A DNA stretch of 37,828 nucleotides from Rhodoferax sp. GTDB taxonomy: Bacteria; Pseudomonadota; Gammaproteobacteria; Burkholderiales; Burkholderiaceae_C. The translations under genes were made by a program, and so were the position numbers. Positions 1 to 8,468 of this stretch are shown piece after piece. The notes below the pieces were generated by a model. The model saw only the letters and a list, made by a program, of their open reading frames with translations, did not search any database and was not told the origin of the DNA. The stretch lies in the NCBI RefSeq assembly GCF_030646845.1, contig NZ_JAUSLE010000012.1, positions 1-37,828 of the forward strand, in the 5' to 3' direction. Within the stretch, counting starts at the first letter, position 1. Each line of letters begins with the position of its first letter.

Positions 1-187
1 CGGCGGCGATGGCCGCCTCGGCATCTGCCGGGCCCAGGTTGGCCACATCCGCCAGCTTGTTGCCGTTGGACGGATCCAGAATGTCAAAGCGGCTGGATCC
101 CTTGACCCACTGACCGTTGATCAATGCATCGGTTTTCAGCAGGGTGGGATCTTTGAGAAGCGAGAGGGGGGAGGTTTTCATGTCCAT
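1..187 (-). CDS. gabD: Succinate-semialdehyde dehydrogenase, N-terminal part (cut by window edge)
   Basis: Only the first 62 or so codons are present; the gene runs off the left edge. The translated start (MDMKTSPLSLLKDPTLL, then ALINGQWV and FDILDPSNG) is the typical N-terminus of NADP-dependent succinate-semialdehyde dehydrogenase of the aldehyde dehydrogenase superfamily, which oxidises succinate semialdehyde to succinate as the last step of GABA breakdown. The catalytic Cys and Glu lie outside the window. Two ATGs (187 and 181) are possible starts and neither has a clear Shine-Dalgarno sequence. It follows gbuA by 43 bp on the same strand and is the last visible gene of a GABA operon with gabT upstream. 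Family assignment is strong for a fragment; substrate is inferred from context. Confidence 0.85.
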   Translation of the reverse strand, partial: MDMKTSPLSLLKDPTLLKTDALINGQWVKGSSRFDILDPSNGNKLADVANLGPADAEAAIAA

Positions 188-230
188 GGCGGTCAGTGGG
201 AGAGTTAAGACTTGATGATACGTTCTGTGG

Positions 231-1187
231 CTAGCGTCGTTTGACGCCGGGCAGCACGCATAGCATCTCATAAAGCAGGTTGGCCCCGAGCAGGGCAGTG
301 TTGCCCGACAGATCGTACGGTGGTGCGATCTCAACCAGATCGCCGCCGACGATGTTCAGCCCGTGGCAGCCCCGGATGATTTCAAGGGCCTGCGGGACGG
401 TCAAGCCGCCGATTTCCGGGGTGCCGGTGCCGCCGGCGAATGCCGGGTCGATGCCATCAATGTCAAAGCTCAGGTAGCACGGTGTGTTGCCGATCCGCTC
501 GCGCACCCGGGCCATGGTGGGCGCCAGCGACTGGTACCAGACTTCATGGGCCTGCACGATGGTGAAGCCCTGGGCGCGGGGCCAGTCAAAGTCGTCGGAC
601 GCATAGCCGGTGCCACGCAAGCCGATCTGGAACACCTTGTCGCAGGCCAGCAGGTTTTCTTCGACGGCGCGGCGAAACGGCGTGCCGTGCGCTATGCGCT
701 CGCCAAACATGTCGTCGTTGACGTCGGCATGGGCGTCGACGTGCACCAGCGCCACCGGGCCATGCCTGGCCGCAATGGCACGCAGGATCGGCAGGGCGAT
801 GGTGTGGTCGCCACCCAGCGTCAGCGGGATGCAGTCCGCGTTCAACACCTGCTGGTAAAAGCCGGTGATGATTGGTAGCGATTTTTGCAGTGAGTAGGTG
901 TTGATCGGCACATCGCCCAGATCGGCCACTTGCAGGGTGTCGAAGGGGGCGGCGCCGGTCGCCATGTTGTAGGGACGTATCAGGGCGGACTCGGCGCGAA
1001 TCTGGCGCGGGCCGAAACGCGCGCCGGGGCGGTGCGAGGTGCCGATGTCGAGCGGCACGCCGATGAAAGCCGCGTCCAGGCCCTCGGGCGAATTGGCCAG
1101 TGGCAGGCGCAGCATGCTGGCTATGCCGCCAAAGCGCGGCATGGCGTTGCCTGACAGGGGCTGATTTTTAGGCGTTGCGGAGGTCAT
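231..1187 (-). CDS. gbuA: Guanidinobutyrase (agmatinase/arginase superfamily)
   Basis: A 318-residue ureohydrolase. The Mn-binding motifs of the family are present: GGDHT (about 125-129), HVDAHAD (about 149-155) and SFDIDGIDP (about 240-248). The N-terminal GNAMPRFGGIASM, the YNMATGAAPFD segment and the C-terminal LLGANLLYEMLCVLPGV resemble, from memory, Pseudomonas GbuA more than SpeB, and the length fits GbuA (about 319). It would hydrolyse 4-guanidinobutyrate to GABA plus urea in the cytoplasm. The position between a PotABCD-like importer and gabD, with gabT in the same run, fits GABA production better than agmatine use. An in-frame TTG at 1217 gives a 328-residue form, but ATG 1187 was chosen because it matches the family length and TTG has no ribosome site. 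Agmatinase remains an alternative. Confidence 0.88.
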   Translation of the reverse strand: MTSATPKNQPLSGNAMPRFGGIASMLRLPLANSPEGLDAAFIGVPLDIGTSHRPGARFGPRQIRAESALIRPYNMATGAAPFDTLQVADLGDVPINTYSLQKSLPIITGFYQQVLNADCIPLTLGGDHTIALPILRAIAARHGPVALVHVDAHADVNDDMFGERIAHGTPFRRAVEENLLACDKVFQIGLRGTGYASDDFDWPRAQGFTIVQAHEVWYQSLAPTMARVRERIGNTPCYLSFDIDGIDPAFAGGTGTPEIGGLTVPQALEIIRGCHGLNIVGGDLVEIAPPYDLSGNTALLGANLLYEMLCVLPGVKRR

Positions 1188-1236
1188 GGGAACGATCGTT
1201 GACTCTTTTGATTTCAAATGATCAGAAATATATAGA

Positions 1237-1290
1237 AAATAAGGCTCTAGCCCTTATGGAATATGCGTAAGTAGCTATAAAAACGATAGC
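1237..1290 (-). repeat. Interspersed repeat, copy A
   Basis: Read on the minus strand, this 54-bp element aligns without gaps to 17851-17903 and 29028-29081. The shared frame is GCTA, about nine variable bases, TAGCT, then C-TTACGCATAT-like sequence, then a GGGCTAGAGCC-like end. It sits in the gap between the ABC permease gene and gbuA, so it would be carried in the operon transcript. I recognise it as resembling a short intergenic repeat common in Comamonadaceae; that attribution is from memory. Confidence 0.6.
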
Positions 1291-1311
1291 AATCAAAGTG
1301 ATTGGAGCGCC

Positions 1312-2136
1312 TCAGCGCCGCCGCCCGCGCAGCCACTCCAGCCCCAGCATCAGCGTGGTGGTGAAGATGATCAGCAGGGTCGCAACCGCCGCAATGGTGG
1401 GGTTGATGTTTTCACGAATGCCGGTGAACATCTGGCGCGGCAACGTGACCTGGCTCGGCCCGGCAATAAAGAGCGTGACCACGACCTCGTCAAACGAGGT
1501 GGCAAACGCAAACAGGGCGCCCGAGATGACACCCGGCGCAATGATGGGCAGCGTGACGCGGAAAAATGTGGTGAGCGGGCCCGCCCCCAAGCTCAGGGAT
1601 GCACGGATCAGGTTGTTGTTGAAGTTCTGCAGGGTGGCCAGCACCGTGGTCAGCACAAACGGCGCCCCCAGAGCCGCGTGCACCAGCACCAGGCCCAGAT
1701 AAGTGTCATTGAGCCCGATACGCGCGAAAAACAGGTAGGTGCTGACCGCCACCACCACCACCGGCACCACCATCGGCGCAATCAGCAAACTCATCAGCAC
1801 GCCTTTGCCAAAGAAGTTGACCCGTGCCAGGCCGACCGCCGCCATGGTGCCCAGCACGGTCGCCAGCACGGTCGCCAGCGGCGCGACGATGAAGCTGTTG
1901 CGGGTGGCGCGCGCCCATTCAGCCGATGAAAACAGGTTGTCGTACCAGCGCAGCGACCAGCCTGGCACGGGGTAAGACAAAAACGTGCTGTCGCTGAAGG
2001 ACAAGGGGATGATGACCAGAATCGGCAGCAACAAGAACAGCAACACCAGCACCCCCAGGCCGCGCAGGGCGTACCAGCCGGTCTTGTCGAGTAAGGTGGC
2101 GTAAGCCGGAAACACGGGACGGGCAGGCAGTGACAT
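1312..2136 (-). CDS. ABC transporter permease, PotC-like (importer 1)
   Basis: A 274-residue inner-membrane permease of the binding-protein-dependent family, with about six hydrophobic segments. The cytoplasmic coupling (EAA-type) loop lies in RASLSLGAGPLTTFFRVTLP, followed by the SFDEVVVTLFI segment characteristic of PotC-type subunits. It pairs with the PotB-like permease immediately upstream to form the membrane channel. ATG 2136 was chosen because it lies 4 bp after the stop of the upstream permease; the longer reading frame would overlap that gene. Polyamine-type family is clear. The substrate is not determined by sequence, but GABA or 4-guanidinobutyrate is likely from the neighbours gbuA, gabT and gabD. 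Confidence 0.88.
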   Translation of the reverse strand: MSLPARPVFPAYATLLDKTGWYALRGLGVLVLLFLLLPILVIIPLSFSDSTFLSYPVPGWSLRWYDNLFSSAEWARATRNSFIVAPLATVLATVLGTMAAVGLARVNFFGKGVLMSLLIAPMVVPVVVVAVSTYLFFARIGLNDTYLGLVLVHAALGAPFVLTTVLATLQNFNNNLIRASLSLGAGPLTTFFRVTLPIIAPGVISGALFAFATSFDEVVVTLFIAGPSQVTLPRQMFTGIRENINPTIAAVATLLIIFTTTLMLGLEWLRGRRR

Positions 2137-2140
2137 GAGG

Positions 2141-3376
2141 CTAGCCCAGGCTAAGTTCGGATTTGACCAGGCGCCGGTACAGCGCATACAGCACCAGCGT
2201 GGCCGTCAGCAGCACGGCGCCGAGGGCGCAGGCCATACCCCAATTGACCGTGACGTTGGTGTACTGGGCAATGTAGTAGCTCAGCATCTGGTCATCCGCA
2301 CCGCCCAGCAGGGCAGGCGTCACGTAGTAGCCGATGCTCAAAATAAAGACCAGCAACCCGCCCGCACCCATGCCGGGGTAGGTTTGCGGCATGTAGACCC
2401 GGAAGAACGCCGCCAGCGGCGAGCTGCCCAGCGAGACCGCTGCGCGCAGATAGGTCGGGGGCACCGACTTCATCACGCTGTACAGCGGCAATATCATGAA
2501 GGGCAGCAGGATGTGCACCATCGCAATAATGACGCCCAGCCTGTTGAACAGAAGGGGCAGCGGCTCGCCGACAAGGCCCAGTTCCATCAGCGAGCGGTTG
2601 ACCAGGCCGTTGGTCTGCAGCAGCACAATCCAGGCCGCCGAGCGCACCAGCACCGAGGTCCAGAACGGCACCAGCACCAGAATCATCAGAACATTGGCCT
2701 GGCGCGGCGACAGGGTCGACAACCAGTAGGCCAGCGGATAACCCAGCAGCAGGCAAAACAGCGTCACCACGGCACTGATTTCAAAGGTGCGCAGCAGGAT
2801 TTTGAAGAATGCGGCCGAGTCGGCATCCACCCGGGTGATATTGCCCTGCACATCGCGCTTCAAATCGACCGTGGTGAGCAGATAGTCGGGCGTCCAGCGC
2901 GAGCCATTCTTGGCAATGGCCTGCCAATAGCCCAGTTCCTGCCAGCGCGGGTCGAGCGCCAGCATGCGCTCGCGCGTTTGTGCCGGGCTCAAATTTTTCT
3001 CAAAAGGCAACGCGCGGTAGGTGCTCATGACCAAAGACCGGGCACCGCTGATGTCGCTGTTAAGCCGCCGCGCCAGAGCGCCAATCTCGGATTGTTCGGC
3101 AATGGCCGAAAAATCGGTGATCAGCGCGGCATAAGCCTCGTCAGGCGGGGCGCTGGTGCGATCCCATTGGTCCAGCACGGCCACCGTGTGACGCAGCGTG
3201 CTGGCCACCTCCGGGTTTTCAACCGCGCGCACCAGCAGCGCGCCAATGGGCACGATGAAGATCGCCAGCAGAAAAACCAGCAGTGGCAGCGTCAGAGAGA
3301 TGGCAAAGGCCTTTTTGCGCCGCTCCGAGCGTCGCAGTTGGCTCGCCAGGTTGCCGGGAATCACAGTGGCGGTCAT
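2141..3376 (-). CDS. ABC transporter permease, PotB-like with large periplasmic insert (importer 1)
   Basis: A 411-residue permease, far longer than the roughly 285 residues usual for PotB. The first membrane segment (LTLPLLVFLLAIFIVPIGALL) is followed by about 140 mainly polar residues before the next hydrophobic segment (ISAVVTLFCLLLGYPLAYWL), so the extra length is one extracytoplasmic domain. The C-terminal half has the normal permease core, with the EAA-type loop around RAAVSLGSSPLAAFFRVYMP. ATG 3376 was chosen because GGAGAG (3383-3388) lies 6 bp before it; the GTG start of the longer frame overlaps this ribosome site. It follows the binding-protein gene by 21 bp and precedes the PotC-like permease by 4 bp, so the four transporter genes form one operon. 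Confidence 0.87.
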   Translation of the reverse strand: MTATVIPGNLASQLRRSERRKKAFAISLTLPLLVFLLAIFIVPIGALLVRAVENPEVASTLRHTVAVLDQWDRTSAPPDEAYAALITDFSAIAEQSEIGALARRLNSDISGARSLVMSTYRALPFEKNLSPAQTRERMLALDPRWQELGYWQAIAKNGSRWTPDYLLTTVDLKRDVQGNITRVDADSAAFFKILLRTFEISAVVTLFCLLLGYPLAYWLSTLSPRQANVLMILVLVPFWTSVLVRSAAWIVLLQTNGLVNRSLMELGLVGEPLPLLFNRLGVIIAMVHILLPFMILPLYSVMKSVPPTYLRAAVSLGSSPLAAFFRVYMPQTYPGMGAGGLLVFILSIGYYVTPALLGGADDQMLSYYIAQYTNVTVNWGMACALGAVLLTATLVLYALYRRLVKSELSLG

Positions 3377-3397
3377 GACCATCTCTCCAACTCGCAC

Positions 3398-4429
3398 TTA
3401 CTGCGCTGCCCAGGCGGTAAAGCGTTTCTCCAGCGCCTCACCCTGATCAGCCCAGAAGCTCACATTGAACTGCAATGCCGTTTTGGCGTTCGCTGGCGCG
3501 GTGGGCAGCTGTCCCAATACCTTGGCGTCGAGTTTGGCCAGTGCCTTGGTGTTGGTCGGGCCGTAGGAGATGTTCCTGGCGTACTCGGCCTGGGCGTCGG
3601 GGCTGCTGGCCATGGCGATGAACTTCAGGGCCGCTTCCTTGTTGGGTGCGCCTTTGGGCATGACCCAGTAGTCGAGGTCATAAATGCCGCCGGTCCAGGT
3701 GATCTGCAAGTTTTTGCCTTCGCGCTGGGCGGCATCAATGCGGCCGTTGTAGGCGGTGGTCATGACGACGTCACCGGCGACCAGAAACTGGGGCGGCTGG
3801 GCGCCCGCTTCCCACCACTGGATGTTGGGTTTGAGCTCGGTGAGCTTCTTGAAAGCGCGGTCAGCACCTTCTTTGGTCTTGAGCACCTTGTACACGTCGG
3901 CCACCGCCACGCCATCGGCCATCAGGGCAAATTCGATGTTGTAGCGCGCACCCTTGCGCATGGCGCGTTTGCCGGGGAATTTCTTCACATCCCAGAAATC
4001 AGCCCAGGTGGTCGGGGCTGTTTTGAGCTTGTCGGCGTTGTAGGCCATGACCGTTGACCAGACAAAGGTGCCTATGCCGCACTCATGAATGGCAGCCGGT
4101 GTGAAGTCGGCCTTGTTGCCGATCTTGCTGTAATCGAGTTTCTCGAACAGGCCTTCGTCGCAACCCCGGGCGACGTCGGGGCTTTCAACCTCGACCACGT
4201 CCCAGGTCACATTTTTGGCCTCGACCATGGCCTTGATCTTGGCCTGCTCGCCGTTGTAGGCCACGCCGACAATCTTGTTGCCGGTGGCTTTTTCATAAGG
4301 CGCAAAGTAGGCTTTCTTCTGGGCGTCGCCATTGGCGCCACCAAAATTGACCACCGTGATCTGAGTTTCAGCCAGGCTGGCCAGCGCAACAAAAGCGGCA
4401 CAGGCGGCCACAAGCGGTTTGAGGTTCAT
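3398..4429 (-). CDS. Periplasmic solute-binding protein, PotD/SBP_bac_8 type (importer 1)
   Basis: A 343-residue extracellular solute-binding protein with a signal peptide (MNLKPLVAACAAFVALASLA, cleavage near residue 20). The mature start ITVVNFGGANGDAQKKAYFAPYEKATG is typical of the spermidine/putrescine-type cluster, and the WWEAGAQPPQFLVAGDVVMTTAYNGR segment is the conserved hinge/ligand region of the group. ATG 4429 has an excellent ribosome site (AAGGAG about 8 bp upstream), which settles the start over a longer frame. It delivers ligand to the two permeases encoded downstream. Related proteins bind GABA (for example the Agrobacterium Atu4243 type), polyamines or other small cations; GABA or guanidinobutyrate is my inference from gene context. 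Confidence 0.88.
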   Translation of the reverse strand: MNLKPLVAACAAFVALASLAETQITVVNFGGANGDAQKKAYFAPYEKATGNKIVGVAYNGEQAKIKAMVEAKNVTWDVVEVESPDVARGCDEGLFEKLDYSKIGNKADFTPAAIHECGIGTFVWSTVMAYNADKLKTAPTTWADFWDVKKFPGKRAMRKGARYNIEFALMADGVAVADVYKVLKTKEGADRAFKKLTELKPNIQWWEAGAQPPQFLVAGDVVMTTAYNGRIDAAQREGKNLQITWTGGIYDLDYWVMPKGAPNKEAALKFIAMASSPDAQAEYARNISYGPTNTKALAKLDAKVLGQLPTAPANAKTALQFNVSFWADQGEALEKRFTAWAAQ

Positions 4430-4476
4430 GAATGATCTCCTTAGGGTTCTGAAAGCAGGTTGAAAATGCATGCGGC

Positions 4477-5562
4477 TCAAACATAGACCCGCAAATGCTC
4501 TTGGGGCAGTTGCAGCCAGATCGCATCGCCCGGCTGGGGCATGGTCTGGCTGGACAGCGCGATCTTGACGGTGGCGTGCGCCTGATTGGCCACCGTGCAG
4601 CGCAGGCGCAGGTGGTCACCCAGATAGATCACATCATTGATGGTCGCCCGCAGCCCATTGGCCGCAGGCTGGTCGCTGCCCAATTGCGGGCAGATGCGCT
4701 CGGGGCGAATGCAGGCCTGCACGGTCTGCCCTGGCGTGGCGGCGTTCACGTTGACGCCGCTCAAGCGGCTGCCGCAGGGCAGTTGCACCGTGCAATGCGC
4801 GCCATCGGCACCGGACACCTTGCCCTGGAAGACCGTGTTGTCGCCCACAAAGCCCGCGACAAAACGGTTGGCCGGCGTTTCATATAGCTGCGTGACCCCG
4901 TCAATTTGCTGAATGACGCCATCGTTGAAAACAGCCACCCGGTCCGACATGGTGAGCGCCTCGGACTGGTCGTGCGTGACGTAGACGAAGGTCAAGCCGA
5001 GCTTGCGGTGGATTTCCTTAAGCTCAAGCTGCATGTGCTCGCGCAACTGCTTGTCCAGCGCACCCAGGGGCTCGTCCATCAGCACCAGTTGCGGGTCAAA
5101 CACCAGCGCGCGCGCTAGCGCTACACGCTGCTGCTGACCACCCGAGAGTTGGCCCGGATAGCGCGAGCCGAACTTGTCCATCTGGACCATCGCCAAAGCA
5201 CGCAGCACTTTGGCTTCACGCTCGGACTTGCCAAATTTGCGCACCGTCAGCGGATAGGCCACGTTGTCGGCAATGGTCATGTGCGGGAACAGTGCGTAGT
5301 TCTGGAACACCATACCAAAGTTGCGCTTGTGCGGGGGTGTCTTGGTGATGGACTTGCCTTTGAGGAAAATCTCACCTGAAGTCGGTGACTCAAAGCCGGC
5401 CAGCATCATCAGCGTGGTGGTCTTACCCGAACCCGAGGGACCCAGCAGCGACAAGAACTCGCCACTTTGAATCTCAAGATTCAGGTCGTGCACCACCAGG
5501 GTGCTGCCATCGTAGGTTTTTTGCACTCCCGAAAACTTGACGAGTTCGTCGTTGATGGACAT
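4477..5562 (-). CDS. ABC transporter ATP-binding protein, PotA-like (importer 1)
   Basis: A 361-residue ATPase that powers importer 1. It has Walker A GPSGSGKTT, Q-loop VFQNYALFPHM, signature LSGGQQQR, Walker B LVLMDEP and H-switch VTHDQ, followed by a C-terminal TOBE-type regulatory domain (about residue 245 to the end), as in PotA and other CUT1-like importers. ATG 5562 is the conservative start; a TTG three codons upstream (5571) is better spaced from AAAGG and may be used instead. It lies about 80 bp downstream of the gabT stop with no convincing terminator between, so gabT and the transporter may be co-transcribed. Confidence 0.9.
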   Translation of the reverse strand: MSINDELVKFSGVQKTYDGSTLVVHDLNLEIQSGEFLSLLGPSGSGKTTTLMMLAGFESPTSGEIFLKGKSITKTPPHKRNFGMVFQNYALFPHMTIADNVAYPLTVRKFGKSEREAKVLRALAMVQMDKFGSRYPGQLSGGQQQRVALARALVFDPQLVLMDEPLGALDKQLREHMQLELKEIHRKLGLTFVYVTHDQSEALTMSDRVAVFNDGVIQQIDGVTQLYETPANRFVAGFVGDNTVFQGKVSGADGAHCTVQLPCGSRLSGVNVNAATPGQTVQACIRPERICPQLGSDQPAANGLRATINDVIYLGDHLRLRCTVANQAHATVKIALSSQTMPQPGDAIWLQLPQEHLRVYV

Positions 5563-5642
5563 CGTTTTCAACAGCCTTTATTGGGTCGATCGAGTATCAG
5601 GAAATTGAGCGAACAATCATAGGCCGCAACAAGCGGGCGTGC

Positions 5643-6933
5643 TCATTGCACCGCCGCCAGACTGGCCTCCATGATGGCCAGACCTTCATCCACGATGGCA
5701 TCGCTGGCGGTCAGGGGCACCAGGATGCGCACCACGTTGCCATAGGTGCCGCAGGTCAGCAGGATCAGGCCGCGTTGGGTGGCCTCAGCCGCCAGCGCCT
5801 TGGCCATCTCGGCGTTGGGTATTTGAGCGTCCCCATCCTTGCACAGTTCAATCGCCACCATGGCACCCATGCCGCGCACGTCGGCAATGCACGCGTACTT
5901 GCCGGCCATGGCTTGCAGGCGGTTCATCAGGTGCGCGCCCAACTTGCGGCTGCGCTCAAGCAGATTTTCTTTGGCAAAAACATCGAGCACTGCCAGCGCG
6001 GCGGCGCAGGCAATCGGGCTGCCCGCATAGGTGCCGCCCAGGCCGCCTGCCGCGGGGGCGTCCATGACTTCAGCGCGGCCCACCACGCCTGACAGCGGGT
6101 AACCGCCCGCCATCGATTTGGCCATGGATCATGTCGGGGGCGACGCCGCTTTGCTCCATGGCAAACCAGGTGCCGGTGCGCCCGGCACCGGTTTGAATCT
6201 CGTCGGCAATCATCAAAATGCCGTGCTGGTCGCACAGGGCCCGCAGGCGCTGCAGGAAGTCAAAGGGCGCCACATTGAAGCCGCCTTCTCCCTGCACCGG
6301 CTCCACAATGATGGCGGCCACCCGACTGGCTTCGACGTCATTCTTCAGGATGGACTCCACCGAGGCGATCGCGTCATCGCTGCTTATGCCCTGCGCTGCA
6401 TTGGGAAACTGGGCATGGAATATTTCTGCCGGGAACGGGCCGAAGCCGGTCTTGTAGGGTGCCACCTTGCCGGTCAGCCCCAAGGTCAGCAGGGTACGGC
6501 CATGGTAGCCACTGGTGAATGCAATGACGGCGCTGCGTTTTGTATAGGAACGGGCAATCTTGATCGCGTTTTCAACCGCTTCCGCGCCGGTGGTCAAGAA
6601 CATGGTCTTTTTGGCAAAGTTGCCCGGCGCCAGCGCGTTGATGCGCTCAGCCAGTTCCACGTAGGGCTCATAGGCAAGAACCTGAAAACATGTATGGGTG
6701 TACAGGTCAATTTGTTCCTTGACCGCCTGCATGATCTCGGGACGGCAGTGGCCGGTGTTGAGTACGGCAATGCCACCGGCAAAGTCAATGTAGCGCTTGC
6801 CCTCCACATCCCACACTTCAGCATTGACGCCGCGCGCAATGAAGACTTCATGGCTCTGGCCCACACCACGGGGAATGGCGGCCCGCCGGCGTGCCATCAG
6901 GGCGGCGTTGGTCTGTTCGGTTTGGTGCTGCAT
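5643..6933 (-). pseudogene. gabT: 4-aminobutyrate aminotransferase, split by a frameshift
   Basis: PLP-dependent class III aminotransferase that transfers the GABA amino group to 2-oxoglutarate. The reading frame from ATG 6933 (ribosome site GGAGTGAT just upstream) carries the N-terminal and central domain through DEIQTGAGRTGTWFAMEQSG and PDMI, then leaves frame near 6126-6130. The second frame resumes at AKSMAGGYPLSGVVGRAEVMDA, which contains the PLP-binding lysine, and runs to the stop at 5643. The total of 1291 bp plus a missing 2 bp would give 431 codons, the normal family size, and adding AC would restore D-M-I-T-M-A-K-S. Without repair the main product lacks the catalytic lysine. It may be a true recent mutation or a sequencing/assembly error, since the rest of the gene looks intact. 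Confidence 0.85.
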
Positions 6934-6992
6934 ATCACTCCTGCGAGGTTGGTCGTTCATTAAGTGGGGGTGACTGTAGAAGCGATCCCGCA

Positions 6993-7011
6993 CAACTACC
7001 ATATACAGTTG
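6993..7011. promoter_or_regulatory. Inverted repeat in the gabT / MocR-regulator divergent promoter
   Basis: The 143-bp space between the divergent gabT (ATG 6933) and regulator (ATG 7077) contains CAACT-N9-AGTTG at 6993-7011, with an AT-rich centre. There is also an ACAGT (7005-7009) / ACTGT (7030-7034) inverted pair, and CCATA occurs at 6999-7003 and 7039-7043. These are plausible sites for the MocR/GabR-type regulator or the gabT promoter, but none matches a consensus I can verify. Confidence 0.3.
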
Positions 7012-7076
7012 AGTGTTTTTTGATGATGTACTGTGTCGCCATACTTGCCTGTACATACAAACCCTAATACGCCTTC

Positions 7077-8468
7077 ATGTTCACGCTCAATCCGCAAAGT
7101 TCGACGCCGCTGGTGCTGCAAATCGTGGCGGGCTTTCGCACGGCGATTGAGGCGGGTTCGCTTCGGCCCGGCTCGAAGGCGCCGTCGATCCGGCAGTTCG
7201 CGCATGCCCACAACGTGAGTGTGTTCACCGTGGTGGACGCTTATGACCGGCTGGTCGCTCAGGGTTTTTTCGCCTCACGACCGCACTCAGGTTTCTTCGT
7301 GAAACAGCGGCCTACGTCCGTGACCGAGCTGCCGGGCCATGGGCCCAACTTCAGCTTTGATTCGATGTGGTACCTGCGCCGAATTTTTGAGAACCGTGCC
7401 CTGCGCATGAAGCCCGGTTGCGGCTGGTTGCCAGGTGACTGGTTGTTTCAGGACGGTGTGCGCCGCAGCCTGCGCAGCCTGGCCGCTGAGGACGTGGATT
7501 TAGGGGGCTACGGTGAGCCCAAGGGCTACCCACCACTGCGCCAGCTGGTTCGCGATCTGCTCGCCGAACAGGAAATTTCGGTCACGGCGGAGCAAGTCCT
7601 GCTCACGCATGGATCGAGTCAGGCGATGGACCTGGTCGCTCGGCGGCTGGTACGGCCCGGCGATGCGGTGCTGGTGGATGACCCCGGCTACCCCAATCTG
7701 CTTTTCTCACTGCGGTTCTTGGGCGCGCGCCTGATCGGGGTGCCACGTACCCCGGCGGGGTATGACCTGGTGGCGCTGGAGCGACTGGTTGTCGAGCACC
7801 AGCCCAAGGTCTTCTTCACCCAGCCACGCCTGCAGAGCCCGACCGGGTCCGTGGCCCAACTGGCGCATCTGCACCGCGTCATGCAATTGGCCGACAAGCA
7901 TGATTTTCTGGTGGTGGAAAACGACATCTACGCCGACCTGGATCCCGAGCCAAGACCCTCGCTGGCGAGCCTGGACCAGTTGAACCGGGTGATCTACATC
8001 AGCAGTTTTTCCAAGACGATCTCGCCCAACATCCGGGTCGGGTATCTGGCTGCGAATCCGGATTTGCTGGAGGATCTGGCCCAACTGAAGATGATTTCGG
8101 GCCTGACATCTTCCGAATTCAGCGAGCGTCTGGCCCATGGTGCCCTGATCGATGGCCGCTGGCGAAAGTACATCAAGGGCCTGCGCGAGCGCCTGGCGAA
8201 GGCCCACGAGGCGGCCGCTTCCGGCTTGCTGAAGATCGGGTTTGAGATTTTTTCGGAACCTAAAGCCGGTATTTTTCTGTGGGCGAGGCACCCTGACATG
8301 CCCAACGCTGCCGAGCTGGCCTACAAGGCGGCCGAGCAGGATATTCTGCTTGGGCCCGGCCATCTGTTCAGTCCGGACCTGCAGCCCAGCTCCTGGATCA
8401 GATTCAACGTGGCGTTTTGCGATGACCCTGCGGTTTTTTCCTTTCTTGAGCGTCAGCGCAGCGCTTAG
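7077..8468 (+). CDS. MocR/GabR-family transcriptional regulator (GntR HTH fused to aminotransferase fold)
   Basis: A 463-residue fusion. Residues 10-78 form a GntR winged helix ([33 protein letters not shown]) and residues 100-460 a class I aminotransferase-like domain. The PLP site is preserved: ENDIYADL (about 281-288) and the Schiff-base lysine in [15 protein letters not shown] (K313). In the MocR group PLP and a ligand such as GABA control DNA binding. It is divergent from gabT and adjacent to patD, so a GabR-like role sensing GABA is likely. An in-frame TAA four codons upstream fixes ATG 7077, yet no ribosome site is visible, so the message may be leaderless. Its stop codon overlaps that of patD (TTAG at 8465-8468). 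PdxR-type regulators are the alternative. Confidence 0.87.
   Translation: MFTLNPQSSTPLVLQIVAGFRTAIEAGSLRPGSKAPSIRQFAHAHNVSVFTVVDAYDRLVAQGFFASRPHSGFFVKQRPTSVTELPGHGPNFSFDSMWYLRRIFENRALRMKPGCGWLPGDWLFQDGVRRSLRSLAAEDVDLGGYGEPKGYPPLRQLVRDLLAEQEISVTAEQVLLTHGSSQAMDLVARRLVRPGDAVLVDDPGYPNLLFSLRFLGARLIGVPRTPAGYDLVALERLVVEHQPKVFFTQPRLQSPTGSVAQLAHLHRVMQLADKHDFLVVENDIYADLDPEPRPSLASLDQLNRVIYISSFSKTISPNIRVGYLAANPDLLEDLAQLKMISGLTSSEFSERLAHGALIDGRWRKYIKGLRERLAKAHEAAASGLLKIGFEIFSEPKAGIFLWARHPDMPNAAELAYKAAEQDILLGPGHLFSPDLQPSSWIRFNVAFCDDPAVFSFLERQRSA

Noticed and set aside
2135..4057. A 640-codon open frame on the plus strand.
   Set aside because: It lies opposite the ABC permease and binding-protein genes, is rich in Arg, Gln and His as expected of an antisense frame in GC-rich DNA, and matches no family.
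5621..5640. Small CCGC/GCGG hairpin between gabT and the PotA-like gene as a terminator.
   Set aside because: Only a 4-bp stem and no T-run on the minus strand, so it gives no support for separating the two transcription units.
6126..6130. Programmed ribosomal frameshift in gabT.
   Set aside because: There is no slippery heptamer or downstream structure, and GabT is not known to use recoding; mutation or sequence error is simpler.
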